Source: Halobaculum sp. MBLA0143 (GTDB lineage: Archaea > Halobacteriota > Halobacteria > Halobacteriales > Haloferacaceae). Taken from it: a stretch of 64,000 nt of DNA. Location of the stretch: positions 744,001 through 808,000 of the forward strand of contig NZ_JBGKAC010000001.1 in the NCBI RefSeq assembly GCF_041361465.1, read 5' to 3'. The notes below the pieces were generated by a model that saw nothing but the letters and a program-made list of their open reading frames with translations, had not been told where the DNA came from and ran no database searches. This document shows, one piece after another, positions 51,892-61,246 of the stretch (positions are counted from its first letter, which is position 1; each line of letters begins with the position of its first letter). The position numbers and the translations under genes are program-made.

Positions 51892-52710
51892 ATGGTATCG
51901 AATTTACGAGGCGACGACAGACGCGCAGCCATCGAAGCTATCCTGGGGACAATCCACGGCGACGTGCTGCTGGTTGACCCGTCGATCGAGGCGTTCCGCG
52001 CACTCGTCGACTACGGGGTCGAGACGGACGACGAACTGCCGGCGATCAGCGTGCTCGCTCGCGAGGACGTGTTGAAGGACGTGCGCGACGACTTCCTCGT
52101 CGCGTCGGACGCGGCCGACCTCGTGGAGTCGGAGACGCTGGAGCTCCGGGTCCTGGAGGGTGTCGTCGAGAACACGTTGTTCGTCGGCGAGTCGGACCTG
52201 TACGCGCTCGTGCCGGCCTCCGACTCCGTCGCCGGGCTGACGGCCGACGACGAGGCGTTCATCGCGGACGCCTACGAGACGTTCCGCGACCGGTTCGACG
52301 CCGCCGAGGCGTTCGACCTCCGCACGCCGGGGCTCACTCGCGTCCGCCGGACGATGGAAGACTCCATCGGCCCGGACGCCCGGGCCGACTTCGACGCAGT
52401 GTTGGGCTCCCTGGAGGCCGCCCGCGGCAACGGTGACGGGCTAGACGAGGTGACCATCTCGTTGCTCGTCGCCGCGAAGAACGAGGCGCTGCTGTACGAC
52501 ATCTCCAAGTGGGGCGAGGACATCGGAATCGCCAGCAAGGCGACGTTCTCCCGCACGAAGACGGAGTTGGAGGACATGGGCATCATCGACACCGAGAAGG
52601 TGCCCATCGACGTCGGGCGGCCGCGGCTCCGCCTGAAGTTCGCCGACGGCCCGCTGGCGGAGGCGGACGGCAGCGAACTCGCCAGCGTCGCACAGAAGGT
52701 CCTCAACTGA
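51892..52710 (+). CDS. tbsP: TbsP-like transcriptional regulator
   Basis: A 272-residue protein of the DUF5821/TbsP family. The N-terminal 150 residues contain VLLVDPSIEAFRALVDYGVE and LELRVLEGVVENTLFVGESD, a regulatory fold; the C-terminal part has a winged helix, ISLLVAAKNEALLYDISKWG then ATFSRTKTELEDMGIIDTEK. In Haloferax TbsP acts with TrmB in controlling glucose metabolism. Similarity is by recall and the target here is unknown. The ATG at 51892 is chosen because the frame upstream covers noncoding sequence and the promoter. Confidence 0.75.
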   Translation: MVSNLRGDDRRAAIEAILGTIHGDVLLVDPSIEAFRALVDYGVETDDELPAISVLAREDVLKDVRDDFLVASDAADLVESETLELRVLEGVVENTLFVGESDLYALVPASDSVAGLTADDEAFIADAYETFRDRFDAAEAFDLRTPGLTRVRRTMEDSIGPDARADFDAVLGSLEAARGNGDGLDEVTISLLVAAKNEALLYDISKWGEDIGIASKATFSRTKTELEDMGIIDTEKVPIDVGRPRLRLKFADGPLAEADGSELASVAQKVLN

Positions 52711-52819
52711 CGACGGCCCGAGGTCGCCCCGCCGTGGGAGCGGGTCCGACTTCGTCTGCCGTCGCTGGGAGCGGGACGTACCCACAAACGCCTTAAGAGC
52801 CGCCCGTGGAGTGGTGGGT

Positions 52820-53164
52820 ATGGCCGACGGAACACTCCTCCAGTTCGCACTCGACCCACAGCAGTTGGGACTGGAACTCGGAACGGGCGCGGCTATCGGT
52901 GGGATCACCGGCTTCGCCGCCAAGAAGATCGCCAAACTGATCGCCGTGCTGGTCGGGTTGGAGGTCGCGTTGTTCAAATTCCTGGAATCGCGTGGGTTCG
53001 TCACCGTCAACTGGGAGAAGTTCGGCAGCTTCGCACAGGGGCTGGCGAAGGACGGCGGCGCCACCGGCGCGGAGAGCGTCCCGTTCCTCAACACCATCCT
53101 CTCTACGTTGTCCGTCTCCGCCGGCTTCACCGGCGGCTTCATGGTCGGCTTCCGGAAGGGATAG
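52820..53164 (+). CDS. FUN14-family small membrane protein
   Basis: A 114-residue protein with the FUN14 layout: two helices with glycine faces, LELGTGAAIGGITGFAAKKI and NTILSTLSVSAGFTGGFMVG, ending GFRKG. The middle (about 55-80) is a soluble hairpin with WEKFGSFAQGLAKD. The family is widespread in haloarchaea and mitochondria, with no known archaeal role. The ATG at 52820 is preferred to a GTG nine bases upstream. It converges on SBDS with three bases between. Confidence 0.85.
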   Translation: MADGTLLQFALDPQQLGLELGTGAAIGGITGFAAKKIAKLIAVLVGLEVALFKFLESRGFVTVNWEKFGSFAQGLAKDGGATGAESVPFLNTILSTLSVSAGFTGGFMVGFRKG

Positions 53165-53167
53165 TCG

Positions 53168-53893
53168 CTACCGCGTGCTGATGTCGTCTTCGTCCTTGAC
53201 GACCCGTGTCTCGGCTTCCCCGCTGGACACCTCGTTCACGAGGTCGTAGAAGTCGTCTTGGAGCCCGGCGGGGAACCGAACCACGCCCACCCAGGAGCCG
53301 TCCGACTGCCACTCCTCTCGTTCCAACTCGCCGAACTCCCGGATCTTCGCCTGGCCGCTGCCGGCGTACTCCGGCGGGAGCTGACACGCCATCGTCACCT
53401 CGTCGAACCGGATCGGGATGATCGGCCGCAACACGTCCAGCGCCTCGTCCACCTGGCTCTCGACGGGCTCCATCGGGTCGACGGTGAACCCACCCTCCTC
53501 TAACGCTCGCTCGATCCGCTCGGGCGGGTGCGGGGCGTCGTCCATCTGCGGGTTGACCGCGTTCCGGGTGATCGTGTTCACCAACTGCTTGTGCTTCTGT
53601 TCTTGCATCTCGCGGCGTTGCTCGGCCGTGATCTGGATCTCCCCGTCTTCGACCACCTGCGGGACGATCTCCAACGGCTCCGTCGTGCCGAACACCTCCT
53701 CCAGGTCGGACTCCGCCGGCCGGTCGCCACGAGAGGCGTTCTCGAAGACGTCCTCGGCGGCGATTACGTCCTCCAGCTCTCCGTCGAACTCTCCGCGCTG
53801 AATGGCGAGTGCCGCGTCCGGGTCGATCAACACCTCGAACCGTGCGCCGTGTGACTCCAGCCGTGCGGTGACGGCCTCGTCGAGTGAGATCAT
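53168..53893 (-). CDS. sbds: Ribosome assembly factor SBDS
   Basis: A 241-residue homologue of SBDS/Sdo1, which releases eIF6/aIF6 from the new large ribosomal subunit. The three-domain layout is intact: a FYSH domain (about 1-92, FEVLIDPDAALAIQRGEFDG), a helical middle (about 93-165) with NTITRNAVNP, and a ferredoxin-like C-terminal domain. The ATG at 53893 lies 26 bases from a strong TATA-like box. Gene order in other archaea puts SBDS near exosome and proteasome genes; here it is alone. Confidence 0.95.
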   Translation of the reverse strand: MISLDEAVTARLESHGARFEVLIDPDAALAIQRGEFDGELEDVIAAEDVFENASRGDRPAESDLEEVFGTTEPLEIVPQVVEDGEIQITAEQRREMQEQKHKQLVNTITRNAVNPQMDDAPHPPERIERALEEGGFTVDPMEPVESQVDEALDVLRPIIPIRFDEVTMACQLPPEYAGSGQAKIREFGELEREEWQSDGSWVGVVRFPAGLQDDFYDLVNEVSSGEAETRVVKDEDDISTR

Positions 53894-53913
53894 GTGCTGG
53901 CTATTGCGCCCCC

Positions 53914-53924
53914 GTATATAAAAT
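53914..53924 (-). promoter_or_regulatory. TATA-like box of sbds
   Basis: On the minus strand ATTTTATATAC is centred about 26 bases before the ATG at 53893, indicating a leaderless transcript. Confidence 0.7.
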
Positions 53925-53990
53925 ACTGTTATGAGGTGGCACTCGGTGTCAGTCCGAAACACAAAAGAAAACTAATCATATAGTGATGTT

Positions 53991-54644
53991 ATGAACGAAC
54001 TGATTAACTTGGTTCGGCCAAGCGAACACCCACTGCTGTATTTTGTTTTCTTGACATCTGTCGTCTTCGGAACAGTCGCTTCCGATATGTTCTACGAAAC
54101 TCCAGAGAGTGTGATTATCACGAAAGGAGAGTACGAGGCTGAAGTTCCGGGATATCTGGAGGCAATGCTCGTCTACCCGTTCTCGTATGTTTTTATAATC
54201 CCGTTCGTTTCACTGAGTGTAGTTCTATTCACTTCTGTCAACGCCGCTAGTGTTAAGGCTATCGTTGGGACTGATCCTGCACCTGTTGTGCTGGATCTCC
54301 TGATATATGTGCTGACTCCAATATTCGCTGTTACACTGTACTCAACTAGCAAGACTCTGTCAAACTTCTTTAGATGGATAAGTAGTAACATTCCAGTATC
54401 GTTCTACAGGGTAGATGATTCAGAGAGAATCTTGGCCTTCACCGTCACGTCGCTTTTTCTCTTCGCGACTCTCATCGTGTCTCTTGAACCTATTACAAAT
54501 AAAAATCTGGATGCCAGTGTGTTATCGTACGTAGTGAGCTACATTCTCTCCATTGTGTTCATCTCTCATCTGCTTACACTGATTGCCACTTCCGCCAGCT
54601 CCCTATGGAAGAGGATCACCGAAACGGACCAACCTACCGAGTGA
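53991..54644 (+). CDS. AT-rich orphan membrane protein
   Basis: A 217-residue membrane protein with about five helices (roughly 14-33, 57-80, 100-118, 148-165 and 178-202). It has many Ser, Asn, Ile and Phe residues and AT-rich codons, in sharp contrast with SBDS and moaC on either side. I recognise no family, and it shows no clear similarity to the membrane proteins at 3634-7455. It is a single gene that converges on moaC with two bases between. A recently acquired accessory gene seems likely. Confidence 0.75.
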   Translation: MNELINLVRPSEHPLLYFVFLTSVVFGTVASDMFYETPESVIITKGEYEAEVPGYLEAMLVYPFSYVFIIPFVSLSVVLFTSVNAASVKAIVGTDPAPVVLDLLIYVLTPIFAVTLYSTSKTLSNFFRWISSNIPVSFYRVDDSERILAFTVTSLFLFATLIVSLEPITNKNLDASVLSYVVSYILSIVFISHLLTLIATSASSLWKRITETDQPTE

Positions 54645-54646
54645 AC

Positions 54647-55150
54647 TCAATACTGCTTCACCTTTTCCACAATCTCCACCCCACCAATCTCCGTGTCGTA
54701 CCCACCGTCCACCCCTTTCTCGGCCGACTTCACCATGTCCAACACCGTCGCCAGCCCCGTCGTCACACCCTGGACGGCCTCCATCTCGCAGCCGGTCTGC
54801 CCGGTCGTCGCAACCGTCACTGCGAGCACGATCCGGTCGTCGTGGACCTCGAAGTCCGTCTCCACGTCGCCGATGGGAATCTGGTGACACATGGGGATCG
54901 TCTCCCAGGTGTGTTTCACCGCCCGGATCGCGGCGATCCGGGCCGTCGTCAACACGTCGCCTTTCCCCACCTCGTCGGCCCGCACCGCCGCGACGGTCGA
55001 CTCCCGGAGTCTGATCTCCCCGCGGGCCGTCGCCCGACGGTCGCTGTCCGGCTTGGCCGTCACGTCCACCATCTGCGCGTCCCCGTCGGCGGTGTGGGTG
55101 AGCGTGGGGTCGTCGGAGTCCCCTTCGCTCTCGTCACCGTCGTCGCTCAC
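54647..55150 (-). CDS. moaC: Cyclic pyranopterin monophosphate synthase MoaC
   Basis: A 167-residue MoaC, which forms cyclic pyranopterin monophosphate from the MoaA product in molybdopterin synthesis. Signatures are MCHQIPIGDVETDFEV (His and catalytic loop), TTGQTGCEMEAVQGVTT and LDMVKSAEK. The first 20 residues are a haloarchaeal acidic extension. The GTG at 55150 overlaps the stop of the NAD(P)HX repair gene by four bases (GTGA), so the two are one operon. Confidence 0.93.
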   Translation of the reverse strand: MSDDGDESEGDSDDPTLTHTADGDAQMVDVTAKPDSDRRATARGEIRLRESTVAAVRADEVGKGDVLTTARIAAIRAVKHTWETIPMCHQIPIGDVETDFEVHDDRIVLAVTVATTGQTGCEMEAVQGVTTGLATVLDMVKSAEKGVDGGYDTEIGGVEIVEKVKQY

Positions 55151-56661
55151 GCGTCCACCTCCTCGTCGCGCAGCGCGGTCGGCAGTTCGTCGATCAGGTC
55201 CGTCGCCGCCAGCCCGTCGCCGGACGCCGCGTGAGCGGCGTCGCCGGCCCGGCCGTTCGCCCACGCGGCCAGCGCCGCCGCCCGCGTCGGCGCCAGCACG
55301 GCCGCGAGTGCGCCCGTCACCCCTGCGAGCACGTCCCCGGTGCCGCCGACGGTCATCCCGGGGTTCCCCGTCCGGGAGCGTCGTGTCGTCTCCCCGTCCG
55401 AGATCACGTCGACCGGCCCCTTCACCAGCAGCGTCGCCGCCGGGGACAGCCCCGCCGCGAACGCCTCGACTGCGGTCGCCCGCGCGTCTGCGTCCCCGTC
55501 CGGGTCGCCGCCCATCCGGGCGAACTCACCGCGGTGTGGCGTACAGATCAGCCGCGCGTCCGTCTCCAGGTCCGGGACGACCCGCAGCGCGTCCGCGTCG
55601 ACGACGGCCGTCCCGTCGTACGCCCCGAGGAACGACTCGACGGCCGCGAGCGTCTCCTCGTCGGCACCCAGCCCCGGCCCGACGACGACCGTGTCGCTCC
55701 CGGCCGCCAGCTCGTGGAGTCGGTCGACGTGCTCCGGCCGGAGTCGGTCGCCCGACAGCGACCGGACGATCAGCGACTCGTCGAACCCCTGGACCGCTCC
55801 AGCGACGGCGGACGGCACCGCGACCCGGACGAGATCCCCGCCCGCCCGGATCGCCGCCCGCGCCGCGAGCGTCGGCGCGCCGGCGTACGGCCCGCCGCCG
55901 ACGACGAGCACCTCCCCGTTGTCGCCTTTGTGGCTGTCCGAGGCTCGCGTTAGCGGCCGGAGGTCGCCCGGGCCGACGACCCGTTCTGCCGCCGGCGGGA
56001 TGCCGATGTCCGCGACTGTCAGGTCGAACGCGCCGCGGTCCGCGAGTTCCGTCAGTCCGGGCTTCGCGTCGTGGAACGTCACCACGCTGTCGGCGTCGAC
56101 GAACGCCGACCGAGTCGCCGTCGGATCACCGGCCACGACGGCCTCGGCGTCCGCGTCGCCGCCGGCGACACAGCCCGTGTCCGCGTCCACGCCCGAGGGC
56201 ACGTCGACGGCAACGACCGGCGCGTCCGCCTCGGAGACCACCCGCGCGACCGTCGCCGCCGGCTCCCGGAGCGCGCCGGTCACGCCCGTCCCGAGCATCG
56301 CGTCCACGATCAGGTCCGGGTCCCCGAGTTCGAACCCACTGCTGTCTCGACAGGTCGTCGTCTCGACGCCGGTGGCTTCCAGGGCGGCCCAGTTGTCGCG
56401 GGCGATCTCCGTCCGGATCGTCGCCGGCCGTCCCAGAAGCTCGACGCTCACGTCGTACGCCGAGAGGAACCGCGCGGCGACGAGGGCGTCGCCGCCGTTG
56501 TTCCCCCGGCCACAGAGTAGTCGCACGCTCGCGCCCGGCTCGCACCGCTCGCGGACGGCCCGCGCGACGGCGTTGCCGCTGGACTCCATCAGCTTCGCTC
56601 GTGGGACGCCGAGCGCGGCCGCGTTCCGGTCGACCTCCGCCATCCTGGCTGCGGTGAGCAT
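55147..56661 (-). CDS. nnrD: Bifunctional NAD(P)HX epimerase/dehydratase
   Basis: A 504-residue repair enzyme fusing two domains. The N-terminal epimerase (about 1-210, YjeF_N) has CGRGNNGGDALVAARFL; the C-terminal ADP-dependent dehydratase (about 225-500, YjeF_C) has GDNGEVLVVGGG, CTPHRGEFARM and GNPGMTVGGTGDVLAG. Together they rescue hydrated NADH and NADPH in the cytoplasm. The ATG at 56661 is chosen because the frame upstream is not conserved. It overlaps moaC by four bases. Confidence 0.93.
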   Translation of the reverse strand: MLTAARMAEVDRNAAALGVPRAKLMESSGNAVARAVRERCEPGASVRLLCGRGNNGGDALVAARFLSAYDVSVELLGRPATIRTEIARDNWAALEATGVETTTCRDSSGFELGDPDLIVDAMLGTGVTGALREPAATVARVVSEADAPVVAVDVPSGVDADTGCVAGGDADAEAVVAGDPTATRSAFVDADSVVTFHDAKPGLTELADRGAFDLTVADIGIPPAAERVVGPGDLRPLTRASDSHKGDNGEVLVVGGGPYAGAPTLAARAAIRAGGDLVRVAVPSAVAGAVQGFDESLIVRSLSGDRLRPEHVDRLHELAAGSDTVVVGPGLGADEETLAAVESFLGAYDGTAVVDADALRVVPDLETDARLICTPHRGEFARMGGDPDGDADARATAVEAFAAGLSPAATLLVKGPVDVISDGETTRRSRTGNPGMTVGGTGDVLAGVTGALAAVLAPTRAAALAAWANGRAGDAAHAASGDGLAATDLIDELPTALRDEEVDA

Positions 56662-56762
56662 CGGGGCGACGTTCGGCCGCGGCGGGGTAAGGGGTTGCGG
56701 GAGTGACACACACCACGCCGCGTTCACAAGGCTTGAACCCGCCCGCCGACTCCTGTCTCACA

Positions 56763-57971
56763 GTGACCCGCCGTCTCTTCACCGCGCTGTGTGGGCTGGT
56801 GTTCCTCGTCAACTTCGGCCGCGTGGCGTTCGCCCCGCTCGTGCCGGAGTTCCAGCGCAGCCTCGGGCTGTCGCCGGCGGCGGTCGGCTCCGTCACCACG
56901 CTCGTGTGGGTCGGGACGGCGCTGCCGCGCATCCCCGTCGGCTACCTCCTCACGAGGGTGCGCCGCGAACGGGTCGTCCTCGCCACCGGGGTGTCGCTGA
57001 CGCTCGCGGCGGCGTTCACCGCCCGGGCGGAGAGCCTCGTGGCGCTCCAGGCCGGCTCGCTCGCGGTGGGGCTGTCCACCGGCGGTTACTTCGTCGCCGC
57101 GATCCCGCTGATCGGGGCGTTGTACCCCGACCAGACGGGCCGGATGGTCGGGATCCACGGCACCGCCAGCCAGATCGCGCCGGTGGTCGCGCCGGCGGCG
57201 GTCGTGTTCGCGGTCGCACAGCTGGGCGACTGGCGGCTCGTGTTCTGGGCGCTCGCGGCGACCGCGACGGGGCTCACGGTCGCCCTGCTGTGGGTGTTCC
57301 GGGAGCAGTCGGAGCCAGTCGGCGGCGCGCCGGAGCGCGACTTCCGGACGGCGCTCGGCCGGTGGCGGGTGATCGCCGCCGGGCTGGCGTTCGTCGTCGC
57401 CGCGGGCTTCGTCTGGCAGGGGACGTTCAACTTCTACGTCAGCTACCTCACGGCGAAGGGGCTGAGCCAGGAGGCCGCGAACGGAGTACTGACGCTCACG
57501 TTCGCCGCCGGCGTGCCGGCGTTCTGGCTGGGCGGACGGCTCGCCGACCGACTGCCGAACGTGCCGTACCTCGTCGGCATCAACGCCGTGTTCGTCGCGT
57601 CGTTGCTGACGCTGACAGCCGTCGACTCCCTGCTCGTGATCGCGGCTGTCTCGGTCGTGCTCGGGCTGGCGGCCCACTCGTTGTTCCCCGCGGTCGACAC
57701 GTACATGCTGTCGGCGCTGCCGCCGGCCGGCCGGGCGAGCGCGTACGCCGTGTTCAGCGGCGTCGCACTCCTGTTGGAGTCCGGCGGCAGCGGCGCCGTC
57801 GGCGCGCTCGTGGACGCCGGCGTCGCCTTCGAGACGGCCTACCGGGCGCTGGGCGGCGGCGTGGCCGTCGTCACCGTCTTCGTCGCCGTGCTGTACGCCG
57901 GCGGTCGGGTGCCGCTCCCGGGCTGGTGGTCGGACGCCGAGGCTGCCGCCGACGGCGGACACCGGGAGTGA
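56763..57971 (+). CDS. MFS transporter
   Basis: A 402-residue major-facilitator transporter with twelve helices. Its first loop reads [15 protein letters not shown] (a variant of the G-x-L-x-D-R motif without the Asp), and the second half has [13 protein letters not shown]. The GTG at 56763 follows the gap after the divergent nnrD gene. It lies 79 bases upstream of the GH32 fructosidase gene on the same strand, so it may import a fructose-containing sugar, though the family is too wide to say. Confidence 0.88.
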   Translation: MTRRLFTALCGLVFLVNFGRVAFAPLVPEFQRSLGLSPAAVGSVTTLVWVGTALPRIPVGYLLTRVRRERVVLATGVSLTLAAAFTARAESLVALQAGSLAVGLSTGGYFVAAIPLIGALYPDQTGRMVGIHGTASQIAPVVAPAAVVFAVAQLGDWRLVFWALAATATGLTVALLWVFREQSEPVGGAPERDFRTALGRWRVIAAGLAFVVAAGFVWQGTFNFYVSYLTAKGLSQEAANGVLTLTFAAGVPAFWLGGRLADRLPNVPYLVGINAVFVASLLTLTAVDSLLVIAAVSVVLGLAAHSLFPAVDTYMLSALPPAGRASAYAVFSGVALLLESGGSGAVGALVDAGVAFETAYRALGGGVAVVTVFVAVLYAGGRVPLPGWWSDAEAAADGGHRE

Positions 57972-58050
57972 CCCGTCGTCACGAGCAGTCACCGCCGGGA
58001 GTGACCCGTCGTCGGAACCCTTTCGGCGACTCACCCGGAACGGTAACGAG

Positions 58051-60327
58051 ATGGACACGGAACGAACGCGGGGGCTCGGCGCCGTCCGGCTGGCCGTCCT
58101 GACGGACGGCACTGTCGGCCCGGCCGTCCGTCGGGCGGCGAGCCGTGTCGCCGACGCCGACCCCGTTCCGCTCGCGTCGCTGGCCGACGGCGCGGCGTTG
58201 GCCGACTACGACGCCGTCTGGTGGCACCGGGAGGAGCCGTTGGCGACGGAGACGTGGTCGCTCCTGTCGCCGGCCGACGGGGAGCCGGACCCGAGCGCTC
58301 CGGACGACCCGGAGACGGCGGCCGCCTTCGAGGCCGTCTCCGACCGACTCCGCGGGTTCGTCGCCGACGGCGGCGGCCTCTTGTTGTCGGCACACGCCCT
58401 GACGGCGGTGCCGGCGCTGGGGTTCGACCCGGTCGGCCCGGACGCCGTCGGCACGGACGAACCGGAGCGACCGACCGGCTACCGCCCGACTGCCGTCGCG
58501 CACGACCACCCACTGTTCGACGGGCTGGGCGACCGGGTGACGGTCGCCGGCGCGGGCGTCCCGGCGCCGTTCGCCCGCTACGAGGCGGTGTTGCCCGAGC
58601 GGGGGGCAGTGTTGGCCTCTGCCCACTACGGCGACGAGGACGACTACCGCGGCAAGGTGGCCGTCGAGTGGCGACTGGGTGACGGCGCCGTCCTCGGCCT
58701 CGGGGGCTCCCTGTCGCCCGGGGCCGGCGACGGCCACGACCGCACCCGCCGACGACTCCTCGCCAACGCCGTCACGGCGCTCGCCCGCGACGACGCGCTG
58801 CCGCCAGCCGACCGCGCAGGAGACGACGTCGAGAGCGTCGACGGCGCGGACGGCGACGACACGACGACGACCGACACCGAGACCGTCCGCCCGCCCGGTC
58901 GCCCGGTGACACCCGCGGGGTTCCAGCGGCTCCGCGACCGGCTGGCCGACGACCACCACCGCCCCGCCTACCACTTCGCCCCGCCGGCGAACTGGCTCAA
59001 CGACCCGAACGGGCTGATCCGGTGGAACGGGACGTACCACCTGTTCTACCAGTACAACCCCGCCGGACCGTTCCACGACACGATCCACTGGGGCCACGCC
59101 GTCAGCGACGACCTGCTCCGCTGGGAAGACCGGCCGGTCGCGCTGTCGCCGGACCCGGACGGCCCGGACCGGGACGGCTGTTGGTCCGGTTGTGCCGTCT
59201 CCGACGGCGGGACGGCGACGCTGTTGTACACCGGTGGCCGGGGACGCGAACAGCTCCCGTGTCTCGCCGTCGCCGCCGACGACGGACTGGACGGCTGGCG
59301 GAAGGACCCGGACAACCCGATCATCGACTCGGCGCCGGAGACGCTGGCGGTCACCCGCTCGCCCGACTGGGAGGCGGAGTTCCGCGACCACTGTGTCTGG
59401 CGGGCGGACGGGCGGTGGTACCAACTGATCGGCTCCGGCGTCGCCGACGGTCGCGGCGCAGCCCTGCTGTACGAGAGCGACGACCTCCGGGAGTGGGAGT
59501 ACGTCGGCCCGTTGCTGGTGGGCGAGGGACCACGCGGCGCCCCGGTGTGGGAGTGTCCGGAGCTGTTGCGGTTCGGCGACGGCGGCTCGTTGTTGCACGT
59601 CTCCGACGAGGACCGCGTCGCCTTCTTCTTCGGACGGGCGGACCTGGAGACGCCCGCCTTCCGGGTGCGGGAGCGTGGCCTGCTGGACCACGGCGACTTC
59701 TACGCGCCACAGTCGCTGTGGGACGACGAGCACGACCGTTACCTCACCTGGGGGTGGATCCCGGAGACCCGCGACGAGCCCGCACAGTGGGACGCGGGCT
59801 GGTCCGGGCTGCTGTCGCTCCCGCGAGTGGTGACGCCTGCCGTCGATCACGTCCGACAGGAGCCGGCCGCGGAGGTGGAGCGGCTCCGGGCCGAGCGGCT
59901 GGCGGGCGTCGAGACGACGCTGACGGACGGCGACTACGAGCGACTCTGCCGGGGGGCTGCGGTGGAGGTGGCGGCGACGGTCGAACTGGACGGCGCCAAC
60001 GAGGCCGGGCTCGTCGTCGCGGAGTCGGTCGCGGGCGCCGAACGGACGCCCGTCCGGTACACCGGCGACGAGGTCGTCGTCGACCGGACGGCGTCCGGCG
60101 ACGACGGGGCGACGGAGTCGCTGTCGATGCCCGTCGACGACGGCCCGTTGGAGCTCCGGGCGTTCCTCGACGGCTCCGTGTTGGAGCTGTTCGCCGACCA
60201 ACGGCGGTGTCTCACGGCGCGGCTCTACCCCAGCGCCGACAGCGACCGGCTGTCCGTGTTCGCCCGCGGCGGCGCGGCGACGGTGACGGCCGACGCCTGG
60301 CGGCTGACCGACGTGTGGCGGGAGTGA
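58051..60327 (+). CDS. GH32 fructosidase with extra N-terminal domain
   Basis: A 758-residue enzyme. The C-terminal 460 residues are GH32 (beta-fructosidase: sucrose, levan or inulin): WLNDPNG at 315-321 carries the nucleophile Asp, FRDHCVW stands for the RDP motif, and VWECPEL holds the acid/base Glu501. A beta-sandwich follows. The first about 260 residues form a Rossmann-like or amidotransferase-like domain ([35 protein letters not shown]), as in DUF4960 at the ends of some Bacteroides GH32 proteins. No signal peptide is seen, so it acts inside the cell, presumably on sugar taken up by the neighbouring MFS protein. Confidence 0.88.
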   Translation: MDTERTRGLGAVRLAVLTDGTVGPAVRRAASRVADADPVPLASLADGAALADYDAVWWHREEPLATETWSLLSPADGEPDPSAPDDPETAAAFEAVSDRLRGFVADGGGLLLSAHALTAVPALGFDPVGPDAVGTDEPERPTGYRPTAVAHDHPLFDGLGDRVTVAGAGVPAPFARYEAVLPERGAVLASAHYGDEDDYRGKVAVEWRLGDGAVLGLGGSLSPGAGDGHDRTRRRLLANAVTALARDDALPPADRAGDDVESVDGADGDDTTTTDTETVRPPGRPVTPAGFQRLRDRLADDHHRPAYHFAPPANWLNDPNGLIRWNGTYHLFYQYNPAGPFHDTIHWGHAVSDDLLRWEDRPVALSPDPDGPDRDGCWSGCAVSDGGTATLLYTGGRGREQLPCLAVAADDGLDGWRKDPDNPIIDSAPETLAVTRSPDWEAEFRDHCVWRADGRWYQLIGSGVADGRGAALLYESDDLREWEYVGPLLVGEGPRGAPVWECPELLRFGDGGSLLHVSDEDRVAFFFGRADLETPAFRVRERGLLDHGDFYAPQSLWDDEHDRYLTWGWIPETRDEPAQWDAGWSGLLSLPRVVTPAVDHVRQEPAAEVERLRAERLAGVETTLTDGDYERLCRGAAVEVAATVELDGANEAGLVVAESVAGAERTPVRYTGDEVVVDRTASGDDGATESLSMPVDDGPLELRAFLDGSVLELFADQRRCLTARLYPSADSDRLSVFARGGAATVTADAWRLTDVWRE

Positions 60328-60334
60328 CGACAGC

Positions 60335-60754
60335 CTACAACGCCGTCGATTCTCCCGCCAGCACCCGGTAGCTGTCCAACGTGCCCGCCATCGACGGGGC
60401 CGACTCGTCGTCGTGACGCTGCGTCCCGTAGTCCATCCACCGGCCGCCGGTGTAGCTGAACATCCGGAAGCCGACCGTCGTCTCGACGACCACGTCGATC
60501 ACCGCGTCGTCCGGGTCGTCCGCGCCGACGGCCGCCGACCGAACGCCCGTCCCGTGGTCCATCACCCAGACGGCGACCGGGTCGTCGTCGGGCGAGAGCA
60601 GTTCTGTCGGGTCCAGCGCCTCTCGACGGTCGCTCGCGTCGGGTGCGTCGTCGCTCGCGTCGCTCGACTCGGGCGCGTCGCCCAGGAGCGCCGCCGCCTC
60701 CGTCTCCGACAACGGTCGGTCCGGCCACTCGGACGCGGGTTCTGGTTCGTCCAC
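60335..60754 (-). CDS. Hypothetical protein, paralogue A
   Basis: A 139-residue soluble acidic protein. After EWPDRPLSETEAAALLGD comes a disordered acidic stretch (about 25-60), then a small beta domain with VAVWVMDHGTGV, DAVIDVVVETTVGFRMFSYT and GGRWMDYG. The domain and the end ...SYRVLAG match the next gene upstream on the strand (paralogue B), so these are duplicates. No family is recognised. The GTG at 60754 aligns with the start of paralogue B. It converges on the GH32 gene. Confidence 0.65.
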   Translation of the reverse strand: MDEPEPASEWPDRPLSETEAAALLGDAPESSDASDDAPDASDRREALDPTELLSPDDDPVAVWVMDHGTGVRSAAVGADDPDDAVIDVVVETTVGFRMFSYTGGRWMDYGTQRHDDESAPSMAGTLDSYRVLAGESTAL

Positions 60755-60800
60755 GCCGGAGCCACGGCCGCGAGGGGAATGTGGCTTGTGCCCCACCCCG

Positions 60801-61130
60801 TCACAACACCTCGGAGTGGCCAGAGAGCACGCGGTACGCCGACAGCGAGTCGCCGGCGACGACCTCGTGGACGGCCGCCGTCGTCCGCCAGCCGGAGTCG
60901 AGCCACCGACCGCCGGTGTAGGTGTACGCTCTGATCTCCGCGTCCGTCTCCAGCACCACGTCTACGACGGCCTCGTGGGGCGTGTCGTCCGGGACCAGCC
61001 GAACCCGGACACTGTCCTCGTAGTCCAACACCCAGACGCCTCTGGCGTCGGCCCGCTCGTACACCGCCTCCGCCTCCGCCGGCGTCACCGGCCGGTCCGG
61101 CCAGGCGCGTGCCGGCTGTGTCTCCGCCAC
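60801..61130 (-). CDS. Hypothetical protein, paralogue B
   Basis: A 109-residue paralogue of the adjacent gene. It shares WPDRPVTPAEAEAVYE, GVWVLDYEDSVRV, EAVVDVVLETDAEIRAYTYT, GGRWLDSG and SLSAYRVLSGHS. It lacks the long acidic insert. The GTG at 61130 is used since homology begins there; the open frame continues upstream without similarity. Cotranscribed with paralogue A after 46 bases. Function unknown. Confidence 0.65.
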   Translation of the reverse strand: MAETQPARAWPDRPVTPAEAEAVYERADARGVWVLDYEDSVRVRLVPDDTPHEAVVDVVLETDAEIRAYTYTGGRWLDSGWRTTAAVHEVVAGDSLSAYRVLSGHSEVL

Positions 61131-61246
61131 GGGGGGCTTCTGTCCCGGACGAGTATCATTGCTCTCTATCCGAGAGAGTAAAACCGACACTGTGGTCGTC
61201 GATCACGCCGAGCTGGCGTCGACTCACGCAGCGACGGCGTCGGCCG

